From the NCBI GenBank assembly GCA_963799245.1, contig CAWCWN010000003.1, positions 2,542,001 through 2,606,000 of the forward strand: a stretch of DNA of 64,000 nucleotides, given 5' to 3'. The position numbers and the translations under genes were made by a program. This DNA is from CAWCWN01 sp963799245. Its GTDB lineage: Bacteria > Chloroflexota > Ktedonobacteria > Ktedonobacterales > Ktedonobacteraceae. The stretch's first letter is position 1. Every line of letters begins with the position of its first letter. Below are positions 9,133 to 17,968 of the stretch, piece after piece. The notes beneath the pieces were generated by a model. The model made no database searches. It saw only the letters and a list, made by a program, of their open reading frames with translations, and was not told the origin of the DNA.

Positions 9133-10467
9133 GTGACATCTCCCCCGGCTAAAGCACGGGGGCTTCTCTCCCTCGCGAGAGAGCTTTCCTGCTTCGTTGA
9201 GACTTGCCCGCTTTGGTTTTCACCGCGCCAGGTCTGACAGCCTCTCCACAGGCGAGCACTGCGAGTCCCGCAGCACGAATGTTCTGTGCAGCATTGATAT
9301 CACGGTCATGGACAACGCGACATTCAGGGCATGTCCACGAGCGGACATCAAGTGTTAAGGCGTCAAGCATATGTCCACAGTCAAAGCAGCGTTTGGAGGA
9401 TGGATACCACTTGTCAATTTTGACGATGGTTCGTCCATACCACTCTGCTTTATACTCCAACTGCCTGCTGAATTCACTCCATCCTATATCGGCGATGGCT
9501 TTAGCCAGGCAGTGGTTCTGGACCATGTTCTTGACTTGCAGGCTCTCAACACATACGACTTGGTTTTCGCGTATGATGCGAGTCGAGAGCTGGTGTTGAT
9601 AGTCTCGCCGTCTATCGGCTATCTTCTTATGGATACGTGCAACTTTGAGACGGGCTTTTGCACGGTTCTTGGAGCCTTTGTGCTTCTGCGCATGGCGGCG
9701 TTGCGCTTTTGCCAGCTTCTTCTCATCCTTGTGGAAGAACTTGGGATTGCCATAGGTGTGTCCATCGGATGTGATGACCATCGACTTCAAGCCCAGGTCA
9801 AGCCCCACAGTCTTAGAGGAGACTGCCAATGGTTTGATATCTTCTTCTCCCAGGATAGAGACAAAGTAGCGTTCAGCTTCATCTTTGGTGATGGTGACAC
9901 TGCTTGGCCTGCAGCCATCAGGCAGGGGACGGTGCCAAACGATGGCAAGAGGAGCATCCATCTTTGCCAGCGTGAGAGCCTGGCTCTTCCAGATGAAGGC
10001 GTTGCTCGCATATGTGGCGGATTGCTGATGGCGCTTCTTTTTGAAGGTGGGATAGTTCGCCCGTCCGTCAAAGAAGTTGCGAAAGGCTTTCTCCAGATTG
10101 CGGAGAGCTTGTTGCAGGGGAACAGAAGAAACCTCGTTCAGCCATGCCGTCTCTTCCTGCTGCTTGAGCAACACCAGACGTTGTGCCGTACCCTCATAGT
10201 ACAGACGCTCACCACGCTGGTAGTAGGCGTCAGTACGTTGCCGCAATGCCCAGTTGTAGACGTAGCGGCAACACCCAAAGGTTTGTGCCAGGATGCGCTT
10301 TTGTTCATCGCTTGGATAGAAGCGGTACTTGTAGGCTCTCTTCTGTTGCATGTTTACAGTATAGCATACTACGCCGTAAAGTGTCAAAGAGTAGGCCCGC
10401 CCATCTCGCCCCATAAGGTAGGCCCTTATATCCCCCGCTTAAAAACGGGGGTTTTACGGGCCGTTCT
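9133..10467 (-). mobile_element. IS605-type tnpB-only element, copy 1
   Basis: Nearly identical to 58633-59968. Ends are set from the two copies and the reconstructed kinase frame: the left end lies directly 3' of TTAT on the minus strand, the rule for IS200/IS605 insertion, and there is no target duplication. Both ends carry GC hairpins (CCCCCG/CGGGGG with 8-9 base loops) near 9141-9162 and 10430-10451. No tnpA is present, so movement would need a Y1 transposase in trans. The right-end transcript downstream of tnpB is expected to supply the guide (omega) RNA. Confidence 0.88.
9149..10351 (-). CDS. tnpB: TnpB RNA-guided nuclease, IS605-type
   Basis: A 400-residue TnpB. The N-terminal helix-turn-helix region starts MQQKRAYKYRFYPSDEQKR. 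The RuvC nuclease has all three acidic motifs: VGLDLGLKSM (D), VVCVESLQVKNM (E) and DRDINAAQNI (D). Between the last two lies a zinc ribbon, CFDCG ... CPECR. TnpB proteins cut DNA guided by an RNA from the element's right end and help the element persist. The ATG at 10351 is chosen because homology starts there; longer upstream frames run into the terminal hairpin. Apparently intact. It differs from copy 2 only outside this reading frame, as far as compared. Confidence 0.9.
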   Translation of the reverse strand: MQQKRAYKYRFYPSDEQKRILAQTFGCCRYVYNWALRQRTDAYYQRGERLYYEGTAQRLVLLKQQEETAWLNEVSSVPLQQALRNLEKAFRNFFDGRANYPTFKKKRHQQSATYASNAFIWKSQALTLAKMDAPLAIVWHRPLPDGCRPSSVTITKDEAERYFVSILGEEDIKPLAVSSKTVGLDLGLKSMVITSDGHTYGNPKFFHKDEKKLAKAQRRHAQKHKGSKNRAKARLKVARIHKKIADRRRDYQHQLSTRIIRENQVVCVESLQVKNMVQNHCLAKAIADIGWSEFSRQLEYKAEWYGRTIVKIDKWYPSSKRCFDCGHMLDALTLDVRSWTCPECRVVHDRDINAAQNIRAAGLAVLACGEAVRPGAVKTKAGKSQRSRKALSRGREAPVL

Positions 10468-10605
10468 ATAAGCCGCACCGAAGCCGCCTTTGCCAACCTG
10501 AGAGAGAATGCGGTAGCGCTGCTTCAGAAAAAAATGTGAAGGAAGAAGGCCAGTGAGGGTGGTATTTACGGCTCCCGCGGACGGATATTGCGGGGAAGGT
10601 GTAGT

Positions 10606-12412
10606 GGTAGGACTCCACTAAGATAGTGTTGGCGAATTGGGGAGAGGGCAGAAAGAAATGTGAGATACTGGAGAGAAACACTGTCAATGCAGTCAGGAGG
10701 CGTTAGTTGTCATTCCACCCGCAAGCTATTCCGTCGATCCCCGAAGAAACCGCTCGTGTGGCCCATATAGTGCTCCCCAAGGGCAACAGCTACATGCATA
10801 TGCGTGATCACCTGGGAACTCTCTATCAGGATCAAGATTTTGCCGATCTCTTCCCTCCCAAAGGGCAGCCTGCCGAGGCTCCGTGGCGTCTGGCTCTGAT
10901 TAGCATCATGCAATATGCCGAGGGACTGACCGATCGGCAAGCGGCTGATGCGGTCCGTACACGGATTGATTGGAAATATGCCCTCAGTCTCGAGTTAACC
11001 GATCTCGGCTTTGATTTTTCCCTGTTGAGTGAATTTCGTAGCCGTCTGCTGGCTCATGGAGCCGAACGTCGTCTGTTTGATCTCTTGCTGCAGCAATGTG
11101 GGGAGCGCGGATGGATCAAAGGACGAGGGAAACACGAACCGACTCCACCCATGTGCTGGCAGCCATTCGAACGCTCCGTCGCCTGGAATGTGTGGGAGAG
11201 ACGATGCGTCATGCGCTCGATGTCCTGGCAGAAGTCGCTCCAGACTGGCTCCTGGAGCAGATGGATGCTGAATGGGCAGAGCGGTATCGCAAGCGGTTCA
11301 GCGATTTTCGTCTGCCTCAAGATGCCAAGGAACGTGTCGCGTTGGCCGAAACGATTGGGGCAGATGGTCGTCGGCTCTTAGAACGGGTGTATGCAGAGAC
11401 CAGTCTTCCCTGGTTAGCTGAGCTGGATGCCGTGGAAACGCTGCGGCGCGTCTGGCTCCAACACTATCATGCCAGCTCCCAAGGCACGCGCCTTCCGCGC
11501 CGATCAAGAACTCCCGCCATCAGCCCTGCTCATCACTTCTCCCTACGATGTCGAAGCGCGTTACAGTCGGAAGAAAAACACGACGTGGACAGGGTACAAG
11601 GTGCATTTCACCGAGACATGTGAGGACGATGGGCCGCATTTCATTGTTGAGGTCGTTACCACCGCCGCCACGACGCCAGACGGGGAGATCATCGGGGAAC
11701 TGCATGAACAGTTAGCCGAGCAAGAGATGCTTCCTGATCAGCATCTGGTGGATATGGGATATGTCGACGCGGATGTGCTTGCCGAGAGTCATGCGCGCTA
11801 TCAGGTCGAGATCGTCGGGCCTGTGCCCCCAGACGTGAGCTGGCAAACCAAGGCGGCCACGGGCTTTGATCACAGCCGCTTCACCATTGATTGGCAGACC
11901 CACCAGGTGATCTGTCCGGCTTCGTGTACCAGTCAAAGTTGGGGCACCATTGCCGATCGGCATGGCAAGCCGGTGATTCGAGTGCGATTTCCTCAGGCGG
12001 TCTGTCAGGTATGTCCCTTCCATGATCAGTGCACGCGCAGTCCCGCGCGCGTGCTGATCCTGCAGCCCAACCAACAAGCCTATCGGGCTCTTCATGAGGC
12101 CCGAGCACGTGAGCTGACTCCGGAGTTCCGAGCGGTGTATGCCAAGCGCGCCGGAGTGGAAGGGACCATTGCGCAGGCCGTGCGAACGTGTGAGATACGC
12201 CGCGCCCGCTACATCGGCAGCAAAAAGCTCAGGCTTCAAGCATTTCTCACTGCAACGGCCATGAACGTCCTTCGGGCTTGTGAGTGGCTGATGAGAGGAA
12301 AACATGCCTCAACGCCTGTTTCTCGCTTCGCCAAGCTGATTGCTACTGCGAAATATGCGGCTGCCGCTTAGCTCATGGCAATTCGCCAACACTATCTTAG
12401 TGGAGTCCTACC
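10606..12412 (+). mobile_element. IS1182-like insertion sequence, inactive
   Basis: Bounded by near-perfect inverted repeats: ggtaggactccactaagata at 10606 and its complement ending at 12412, extending over more than 30 bases. It contains one frameshifted transposase gene. The flanking bases do not match, so there is no target duplication and neighbouring DNA has probably been deleted or rearranged. It truncates the 5' side of the kinase gene. Confidence 0.8.
10707..12371 (+). pseudogene. IS1182-family transposase, two frameshifts
   Basis: The transposase is spread over three frames: an N-terminal DUF772-like part (YQDQDFADLFPPKGQPAEAP), then after about 11140 a middle part with the catalytic motif TRTDSTHVLAAIRTL, and after about 11470 the C-terminal part with SPYDVEARYSRKKNTTWTGY, a cysteine cluster (CQVCPFHDQC) and VEGTIAQAVR. 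Two single-base changes separate the parts and bring the frame back, so a full enzyme cannot be made by normal decoding. Length and order of domains match IS1182 transposases of about 550 residues. Confidence 0.85.
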
Positions 12413-12668
12413 GAAAACGCACTAGAGTCAATTAATTCCGGCGTTAATATAGTTTTTAACTCCCAATAATGGTTCTTATTGTTTTGAAATGCAATTCAGC
12501 TACTTCAGATAGTGCTCTCCACCCAGATTGAAGATCTCACGTCCTATCGCCGTGATCGATGGATCAGATGAGTCTTTGGAACCAGTAGACTTGCTCAATG
12601 TGATAGTACGATGACGAGGAAGATCATTGTTCAGCCCTAAAAAAGGTTTCGTACTGCAGCATGGATGT
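12413..12668. other. Intergenic relic between IS and PIN toxin
   Basis: No gene was recognised. The first 13 bases (gaaaacgcactag) resemble the right terminus of the IS630 element at 14829-14841, and the motif ccggcgttaa occurs both here and beside that element. The stretch may therefore include the stub of another IS630 copy. Weak evidence. Confidence 0.25.
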
Positions 12669-13148
12669 TTAAGCGTAGTTGTTCGGGCCCTCGACGTTGA
12701 ATCCCTCGGTAATCGCAAGAGTGAGCAGTCCACGATCTGCAGAAACGAAGATAACATCAGGCAGCTCAGCTTCAGGTGGCTGAGCCACGAAAACATCCTC
12801 GCGTACTGCCAGGGCGCAGGCTAACTGGATAGCATCGTAGGCTCGTAATCGGTGTGTGCGACACAGGTCGCCAGCAGCAGTATACAGCGCATTATCAACC
12901 ACCCACACGCCGTAGGAACTCCGAACGTCTCGTCGAAAATCATCGATGATAGTATTACGTTCCTCAAGTGGCATGTCTTGTTCACGCGCTTTACGACAAA
13001 TGCTTGCCACCACCTCGACAAGGGCTGCCTGAGCAATGTAGAGCACATGTCCTTGGTTCAGGTCATGCAGCGTTTCTATCCAATCATGCCCTTGTTCTCG
13101 AAAGTACCGCTTCACGATCGCCGAAGAGTCGAGAAAGTACATGGCCAT
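12669..13148 (-). CDS. PIN-domain ribonuclease toxin, VapC-like
   Basis: A 159-residue PIN-domain protein. It opens with the strand and first catalytic aspartate FLDSSAIVKRYF, has a conserved acidic residue in the ALVEVVASICRKAREQ helix, then LRAYDAIQLACALA and FVSADRGLLTLA, which complete the four-acid metal site. VapC enzymes cleave tRNA or rRNA unless bound by their antitoxin. The ATG at 13148 shares one base with the stop of the upstream antitoxin (TAATG), so the two are translationally coupled; an internal ATG two codons later is also possible. Length fits the family. Confidence 0.85.
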   Translation of the reverse strand: MAMYFLDSSAIVKRYFREQGHDWIETLHDLNQGHVLYIAQAALVEVVASICRKAREQDMPLEERNTIIDDFRRDVRSSYGVWVVDNALYTAAGDLCRTHRLRAYDAIQLACALAVREDVFVAQPPEAELPDVIFVSADRGLLTLAITEGFNVEGPNNYA

Positions 13149-13459
13149 TAGTATGGTCCTCGGTCTTCGATTACCATCTCAGATGCAGGCTTCCCCCCGG
13201 CAAAATCTCGAGCACGTCGTTCGCGTGCTGCGCGTTCTTCTTGCGTGAGTGGTTGTCGTGTCGGAATATGGCTAATTTTTCCTTCGTCATATTGCTTCTC
13301 GATTACCTCACGGGCCGTCAAGGGACGTTTTCTTGGAGACGATATTTGCAGACGCTGAATCATTTCGCGCAGAAGGTGCTCGGGGTCTGTGCCGCTTTTA
13401 GCTGCTGCTGCGGCCAGTGCTGCGTATTCCTGGTCGTTCAACGTGATCTGGTATGTCAT
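13148..13459 (-). CDS. Antitoxin partner of the PIN toxin
   Basis: A 103-residue protein starting MTYQITLNDQEYAALAAAAA. The strand plus helices at the start (residues 1-40) resemble a ribbon-helix-helix or DUF-type antitoxin DNA-binding head. The second half is highly charged and basic-acidic, as expected for a toxin-wrapping tail. The ATG at 13459 has a clear GGAGGAGG site seven bases upstream; the longer frame above it is not needed. Position directly before vapC with overlapping stop and start makes an antitoxin role likely. No specific family name is assigned. Confidence 0.7.
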   Translation of the reverse strand: MTYQITLNDQEYAALAAAAAKSGTDPEHLLREMIQRLQISSPRKRPLTAREVIEKQYDEGKISHIPTRQPLTQEERAARERRARDFAGGKPASEMVIEDRGPY

Positions 13460-13646
13460 CGAAATGCCTCCTCCGCTGAATGAGAATCTTCTCTCTGGTA
13501 GTATATCACCATTAGTAGCTATGAATAAAGCGGCGGAGCTTAAGCGACCAGACCTTCGTAAAAGAAGCACCAGGACGGCAGCTATTCTAGTCGACATTTA
13601 ACAGCGTCTATTCAACATACCGAGCCAGGAGTCCCCGGCGTTAACG

Positions 13647-14841
13647 CCTAGTGCAGAATCAAGCGGCCTGATCGGGAATGGAAAGATGAGTTTCATAAGA
13701 GCATCCAAAGTAAGAACAAACGCGTTGGGCCAACTGCTTGGCGGTAAGCAAGCCATCTCGCTCGACCACCTTGCGTTTGGCATGCACCCACTTCGGCTCA
13801 ATCGGGTTGAGCCAGGGACTTTTGGTCGGCAGAAAACAGGGCAGAATACGCACCCCTGTGCCCGCTTGCTTGATCAGGCGGTTGTGCTCTCTGATCCAGG
13901 TCCGCACCAGCTTGCTCACGTGAAAGGAGGCATTATCCCAGATCAGCAACCAGTTGGTCTTGCCTTGCGCTTGCAGTTGGGTGCAACACCACGCCAGAAA
14001 TTGGGTGGTGATGGCACTCACCGGGCGACCATCCACAAAGCGCAGCGACAGCTGACGGCGGAGCGGATCACTGGCCGGTCCCTGTTGCCAAAGGACCCCA
14101 TAACAGGCCAACGCCTTTGGGTCGGGATCATCCTTTTGCCAGACCTGCTCCACCAGCCGTACCGGCTGATCTTTCCCTTGCCACGCCTGCACCCGCGGCA
14201 GTGCGAACCGGCTCCACCAGACCTCATCCAGAAACCCGATGGCCCAGCCAGGCTGTGTGCTTGCCCAGGCGATCAAGCGATCGCGCGCCGTTTTTTTTTG
14301 AAATACAAGGGATCGGGACTGGTAATCCAGTGCTTGGCTCGCTTCCAGTTGATTCCCAATTTCTTGAGTGTCTGGCGAATGGTCTCGCAACTGACCAGCC
14401 GCATCGTCCAGCCTTGCTTGACACACTCTTTGGCGACCAGGGAAAGCGTCCACAGACTGGTTTCGAAGCCAAAATCGCGTGGGGGACGGTGCAGCAGCGC
14501 CTTGAAGGCCTCGGCATCGACGCCTGCGAGGGCAGTGCGTACGTGCAGAGGACGACTTGAACCGGCTTGCAGAGCTTCTCGTCCCTGCTGGTTGAAAGCA
14601 TGGATGGCATTGCGAACGGTTTGCTGGTCGCAGCTCAGCGCCGTGGCAATGCTGGGCACCCGTTCGCCACGGGAACTGGCGAGCAGGATCTGGCTGCGAC
14701 GTAACACAAAAGCATGCGAGGAACGTAAACCAGCTTCGAGCTGCTTGTATTCTTCCTCGCTGAGTGAGCGAACAAAGATTGGTTGCTTCATGCGGTCTAT
14801 CATACCACATTCGCGATCACCTTTCTTGAGAATGCACTAGG
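13647..14841 (-). mobile_element. IS630-family element 1
   Basis: Inverted termini CCTAGTGCAgaaTCAAG at 13647 and CCTAGTGCAttcTCAAG on the opposite strand ending at 14841. A TA dinucleotide lies at each edge (cTAgtgca), as expected for the TA target duplicated by IS630/Tc1-mariner elements. Contains one transposase read in two frames. Confidence 0.75.
13659..14803 (-). CDS. IS630 transposase, made by -1 frameshifting
   Basis: OrfA (14803-14273) encodes the helix-turn-helix half (SLSEEEYKQLEAGLRSSHAF ... CDQQTVRNAIHAFNQQGREA). OrfB continues in the -1 frame to 13659 with the DDE catalytic domain: FLDEVWWSRF, then LLIWDNASFHVSK, then SPWLNPIEPKW. The frames meet at a run of nine A on the coding strand (14291-14299), a classic slippery site for this family. 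Both halves are otherwise uninterrupted, so the enzyme may be functional. A chance frameshift in the homopolymer is the alternative reading. Confidence 0.8.
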
Positions 14842-14883
14842 GAGGAATGGCGAGTCCGGAGCAGGGGCTTGGGTTAGGTGGAA

Positions 14884-14923
14884 CTGTTCACAGATACCAC
14901 ATTTGACACTTTCTGTGAACTGT
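14884..14923. repeat. Hairpin at left end of a TnpB relic
   Basis: GTTCACAGA and TCTGTGAAC arms face each other across about 20 bases, 15-50 bases upstream of the truncated tnpB. Subterminal hairpins of this kind mark the left ends of IS200/IS605-type elements, so this is probably what remains of that end. Confidence 0.4.
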
Positions 14924-14937
14924 TGTACACTTGTTCT

Positions 14938-15594
14938 ATGAAGCAGATGATGACCGCCAAGCTGAAACTGCATACTGTGGCTTCCCAGTTCCTGGCGTTG
15001 CGCAAAACGCAATTGGCCTATCGTGACGCCCTGAACTATGTAAGCCGCTACTCGTTTGCACGGGGCAAGAAGAGCAACCAGGAATGGCTGCAGAAGGAGA
15101 CGTATGCAGAAGTGCGTGCCACCTATCATCTGCCTGCCCAGATGGCCTGTAATGTTCCCCGTCAGGTCGGGGCTACCTATAAGACGCTCTGGACCAAGGT
15201 AAAGCAGAACAATGCCGCGCGGAAGGCGGGCATCACCAAGAAGCGCTACAAGGGCCTCGATCAGCCACCCAGGTATGTCTCCCCGACGCTCACCTACAAC
15301 TACCACAGGGATTACAGTCTGAAACCAGATCAGCAGGTGAGCATCCTCACCTTGGATGGGCGAGTCGTTGTTTCCTACACGGGCTACGAGAAGCATCTTG
15401 CTCTCGTGCAGCAAGGCACGCACATCGGAGCTGCCAAACTGTGGTATGACAAACCACGCAAGGAGTTCTATCTGCTCGTCACGCTGGAGATTGTGGGAGC
15501 AGACCCAACGCCCGAAACGCACAAGCACTTGGTAGGCGTCGATGTGGGACAGCGCTACCTGGCGGTCACCGCACAACTGGATAATGGTGCCTCC
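14938..15594 (+). pseudogene. tnpB: TnpB N-terminal half, cut by an IS
   Basis: About 219 codons of a TnpB-type protein from MKQMMTAKLKLHTVASQF to the first RuvC motif GVDVGQRYLAVTA. The sequence then runs into the 1216-bp IS at 15595. The rest of RuvC and the zinc ribbon are absent on the far side, so the insertion was accompanied by loss of the 3' half. It belongs to a different TnpB subgroup from the two complete copies in this window. Not functional as a nuclease. Confidence 0.85.
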
Positions 15595-16810
15595 GAGGGC
15601 GTTTCCTAACCCTCAAAAAGCTCTTCAATGGATACCAAAACACGCTGGTACTTGGCAGAGTAAAGTATGCTGACATCTAGACGAGGCTAGCTCCCTCATC
15701 TAGAAGGTCAGCATGTTGATGTCTTTAGCTCTAGCAGATCAGACACCAGTCGCACCACCATCCTATCAGCGTGCACAAGCTCGACTGGGTCCTGCCCTCC
15801 ACATGAACGCTCTTACATTAGTCACGACGTTGCATCTGCTCATGTTGTGTCGTCTGGCCGTTTGTCTGGCCCATCGTCGTTGTCCTCCCCCATTGCCAGC
15901 CGGTCCTGGAGGAGCACCACGCACGTACAGCGAAGAGAGCTTGCTGCTGATGAGCTTATTGCGTACCTTGTGGCGCTTATCCTATCAGGATATGCACGAC
16001 TGGCTCACGAGTTGGTCTGCTTTGGCCCTGGCCTGTGGGTTGCCATTGAACGAAGAGGGACAACCTCGCATTCCCAGCAGATCCCAGCAGTGCAAACGTC
16101 GCCACGCAGCCGGAGCCCCTCTGCACGAGTCGCTCTTCGTGCTCACCGTTCTGCAAGCTCTCCGACGACGACTCATTGGGGCACGTGATCTCATCATTGA
16201 TAGTGCTCCCATCTTGGCCTGGCGAGGTCGTGATCCTGACGCAGCCTTCGGACACGCTCCTGCCCACCATCCTCTTCCTCTGTTGCGAGGCTTCCGAGTG
16301 CACACCCTCATCTGTCGTGGTTCTGGCTTGCCTCTCTTCTTTCTTCTCTCTCCTGCCAACTCACACGATGCTCCTTTTGCACAGCGCTTGTTAGCAGGAG
16401 CCGTACGTCTTTACCAGATCCGTCCCCGTATCATCCGTTTGGATGCTGCCTATTGGGGTCTGCGCCTCATTGCCTGGATTCATGCCGTGCTGGGTGCCGT
16501 TGCTATTATTCCTTGGAATCCCAAACGCCAGAAGAATCGCTCCTGCTTACCGCCGACCTGGACCAAAGAAGAACTCGGCAAACGCAGCGCCATCGAACGC
16601 TTCTTTGGTCGCGTTTTTCTCTTCTTTCATCTCCAACGTCCACCTCTGTGTGGCTGGTCCGAGATGGCCTCACAGGTGGCCTTAACCTACGCCGCTTCCG
16701 TCATTGTTGGGCTGGCAGCTCAGCAAACTGGCCGCCCTGATCTCATCCGTTCGCCTAAGCGTGTTCTAGCTCATCTTTGGGAGGAGGATTCCCAGTTATG
16801 AAACGGCCTC
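15595..16810 (+). mobile_element. 1216-bp DDE insertion sequence, copy 1
   Basis: Identical in length and in its transposase to the inverted copy at 27673-28888. Ends were defined by where the two copies stop matching: imperfect termini GAGGGCGTTTCCTAAC (left) and GAGGCCGTTTCATAAC (right, inverted). The flanks gcctcc and tgtgaa do not match, so there is no target duplication. Together with the lost half of tnpB this points to an adjacent deletion. Confidence 0.88.
15713..16801 (+). CDS. DDE transposase of the 1216-bp IS
   Basis: A 362-residue transposase of the Tnp_1 (IS4/IS5-like) DDE type. The likely catalytic acids lie in DLIIDSAPILAWRGRD, in RIIRLDAAYWGL and in the helix KRSAIERFFGRVF. 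The N-terminal third is helical and basic. The ATG is used as annotated; an ATG/ATGTC doublet lies nearby. It ends nine bases before the IS terminus. I cannot assign the exact IS family; the 6-bp duplication seen at the second copy narrows it. Identical to the product at 27682-28770, so movement was recent. Confidence 0.85.
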   Translation: MLMSLALADQTPVAPPSYQRAQARLGPALHMNALTLVTTLHLLMLCRLAVCLAHRRCPPPLPAGPGGAPRTYSEESLLLMSLLRTLWRLSYQDMHDWLTSWSALALACGLPLNEEGQPRIPSRSQQCKRRHAAGAPLHESLFVLTVLQALRRRLIGARDLIIDSAPILAWRGRDPDAAFGHAPAHHPLPLLRGFRVHTLICRGSGLPLFFLLSPANSHDAPFAQRLLAGAVRLYQIRPRIIRLDAAYWGLRLIAWIHAVLGAVAIIPWNPKRQKNRSCLPPTWTKEELGKRSAIERFFGRVFLFFHLQRPPLCGWSEMASQVALTYAASVIVGLAAQQTGRPDLIRSPKRVLAHLWEEDSQL

Positions 16811-16829
16811 TGTGAAGAGAAAACGACGC

Positions 16830-17216
16830 ATGAAACAAACACAAAAAACGATATTGCTGATTGATGATGACGCAGGTCTTCTGGACGTTCTGACGTTTGC
16901 GCTGGAGGATGCGGGCTTCCAAGTTGCTGCGCGAACGACACAGAGCATCGTTATCCGGCAAGAGCTAAAAGTCCCGCCTGACCTGATTATTGTTGATGGC
17001 CTTCTATCCAGAGAAGACGAACGTACTCTCTCGTGCGAATTGAAAATCATTCCGCACACGAAGCATATTCCGCTTCTCCTGATTTCCAGTCGATCGAACA
17101 TACCCTCCTCAGCGCGTAAAGCTGGAGCTACTGCATTTCTCGCCAAACCATTTGATCTTGCCTCATTTTTAACGGCGGTAGAACAGTGTCTTGGGGCTCT
17201 ATCTGATCCGGGGTAG
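16830..17216 (+). CDS. Single-domain response regulator (CheY-like)
   Basis: A 128-residue stand-alone receiver domain: acidic pocket ILLIDDDAG near residues 8-16, phospho-acceptor aspartate in LIIVDGLLSRED, Ser in LLLISSRSN and the conserved lysine in TAFLAKPFD. It would accept phosphate from an unlinked histidine kinase and act by protein contact, as no output domain exists. The ATG at 16830 lies only 20 bases after the IS end, so the native promoter and perhaps the ribosome site have been displaced. A GTG at 16812 touching the IS border is the longer alternative. Confidence 0.85.
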   Translation: MKQTQKTILLIDDDAGLLDVLTFALEDAGFQVAARTTQSIVIRQELKVPPDLIIVDGLLSREDERTLSCELKIIPHTKHIPLLLISSRSNIPSSARKAGATAFLAKPFDLASFLTAVEQCLGALSDPG

Positions 17217-17304
17217 GTACCGGCATTCCTCCCAATAAAAAATTAGTGCTCTGGACAACTATAAGCTTGCCCTCTCTTTTGTCAAAAGAACATTTCGGTA
17301 TTTT

Positions 17305-17334
17305 TTTGTATCCATTCCGGTTGTTTGCTATAAT
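17305..17334 (+). promoter_or_regulatory. Predicted promoter of the tandem RHH gene
   Basis: TTTGTA at 17305-17310 and a perfect TATAAT at 17329-17334 with 18 bases between them, 61 bases before the start codon. Predicted by eye. Confidence 0.45.
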
Positions 17335-17395
17335 ACCTTGTCTCAAAAGAGACAGAGTTGACAATTCAAAATAGCACACGAAAGGAAGTGGATAT

Positions 17396-17794
17396 ATGGA
17401 CACGCTGTTGTCTGATCCCCGTTTTCATGCGTTCTATGTCAAGGAAAAGGCTGAGCACCTTGCGCAGTTCGGGGAGGCGGAAGATCGCCTCACCGTTGCC
17501 GTTGACGCTGAAACCTATGACCTGCTGAGTAGCATAGCAGCCGCACAGCACAAATCGCTTGAGGAAACGGTTAAAGTCTTTCTCATGGGTGGAGCAGAGA
17601 GAGTGGCGGTAAAGCCTGAAAGAAAGCTCGTGCAAGTCGACGCTGAAACCTATGACCTGGTGCAGACCTTTGGAGCTGCACTTCGCGCATCACCCGATGC
17701 AATTACCAGAGAACTAATCATGGAAGGAATAGGGGAGTTGGCTGAAGAGCTAGAGCTTGAACAGGAAGAGTCGGCTGACAAGCCCAAGGAATAA
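17396..17794 (+). CDS. Tandem ribbon-helix-helix-like protein
   Basis: A 132-residue acidic protein with an internal duplication. The motif VDAETYDL occurs twice (about residues 36-43 and 81-88), each time followed by two predicted helices ending in a glycine (KVFLMGGAE and RELIMEGIGE). One strand plus two helices is the ribbon-helix-helix plan of CopG/Arc/MetJ-type DNA-binding proteins, here as two fused copies that could act as a built-in dimer. A Glu-rich tail follows. A GGAAG ribosome site precedes the ATG. The partner is unknown; the gene lies upstream of the YKxLYPL-family genes. The fold is inferred from the pattern only. Confidence 0.55.
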   Translation: MDTLLSDPRFHAFYVKEKAEHLAQFGEAEDRLTVAVDAETYDLLSSIAAAQHKSLEETVKVFLMGGAERVAVKPERKLVQVDAETYDLVQTFGAALRASPDAITRELIMEGIGELAEELELEQEESADKPKE

Positions 17795-17968
17795 ATAACC
17801 ATCAGAGATGGAACAAGTACAGCGGATAACGTCAGTAAGCGTGAGTTTTAGGAGAGAAATTTTTCGTCGTGCCTCCTGTCAACGCCAAAGAGGGGAAAGA
17901 TTGCTTTAAAAGCTAGGCAATAGTCCTCTATGAGGATATTACCCTGTCTTTGGGGCATTTTTTTAGCT

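Larger units (their letters stand above)
8897..10605 (-). pseudogene. Ser/Thr protein kinase fragment split by a TnpB element
   Basis: Two pieces of a Hanks-type kinase N-lobe flank the IS605-type element. The upstream piece (10468-10605) encodes a Pro/Thr-rich linker and the glycine loop QRYRILSQVGKGGFGAAY. The downstream piece (8897-9132) continues KAEDIQFGNRLSAVKE (with the ATP-binding lysine) to WYLVMDFIEGKTLEEHL. Removing 9133-10467 restores one frame through AAYKAED. The gene is also cut at its 5' end by the IS1182-like element at 10606 and loses the catalytic loop after about 8897, so it is dead. The large eukaryotic-like kinase repertoire is typical of Ktedonobacteria. Confidence 0.85.

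Noticed and set aside
9371..10471. Plus-strand 366-residue open frame opposite tnpB
   Set aside because: It is the antisense shadow of an intact tnpB and appears identically in copy 2; no ribosome site or family.
13686..14840. Plus-strand 384-residue open frame
   Set aside because: Antisense shadow of the IS630 transposase on the minus strand, which has full DDE motifs.
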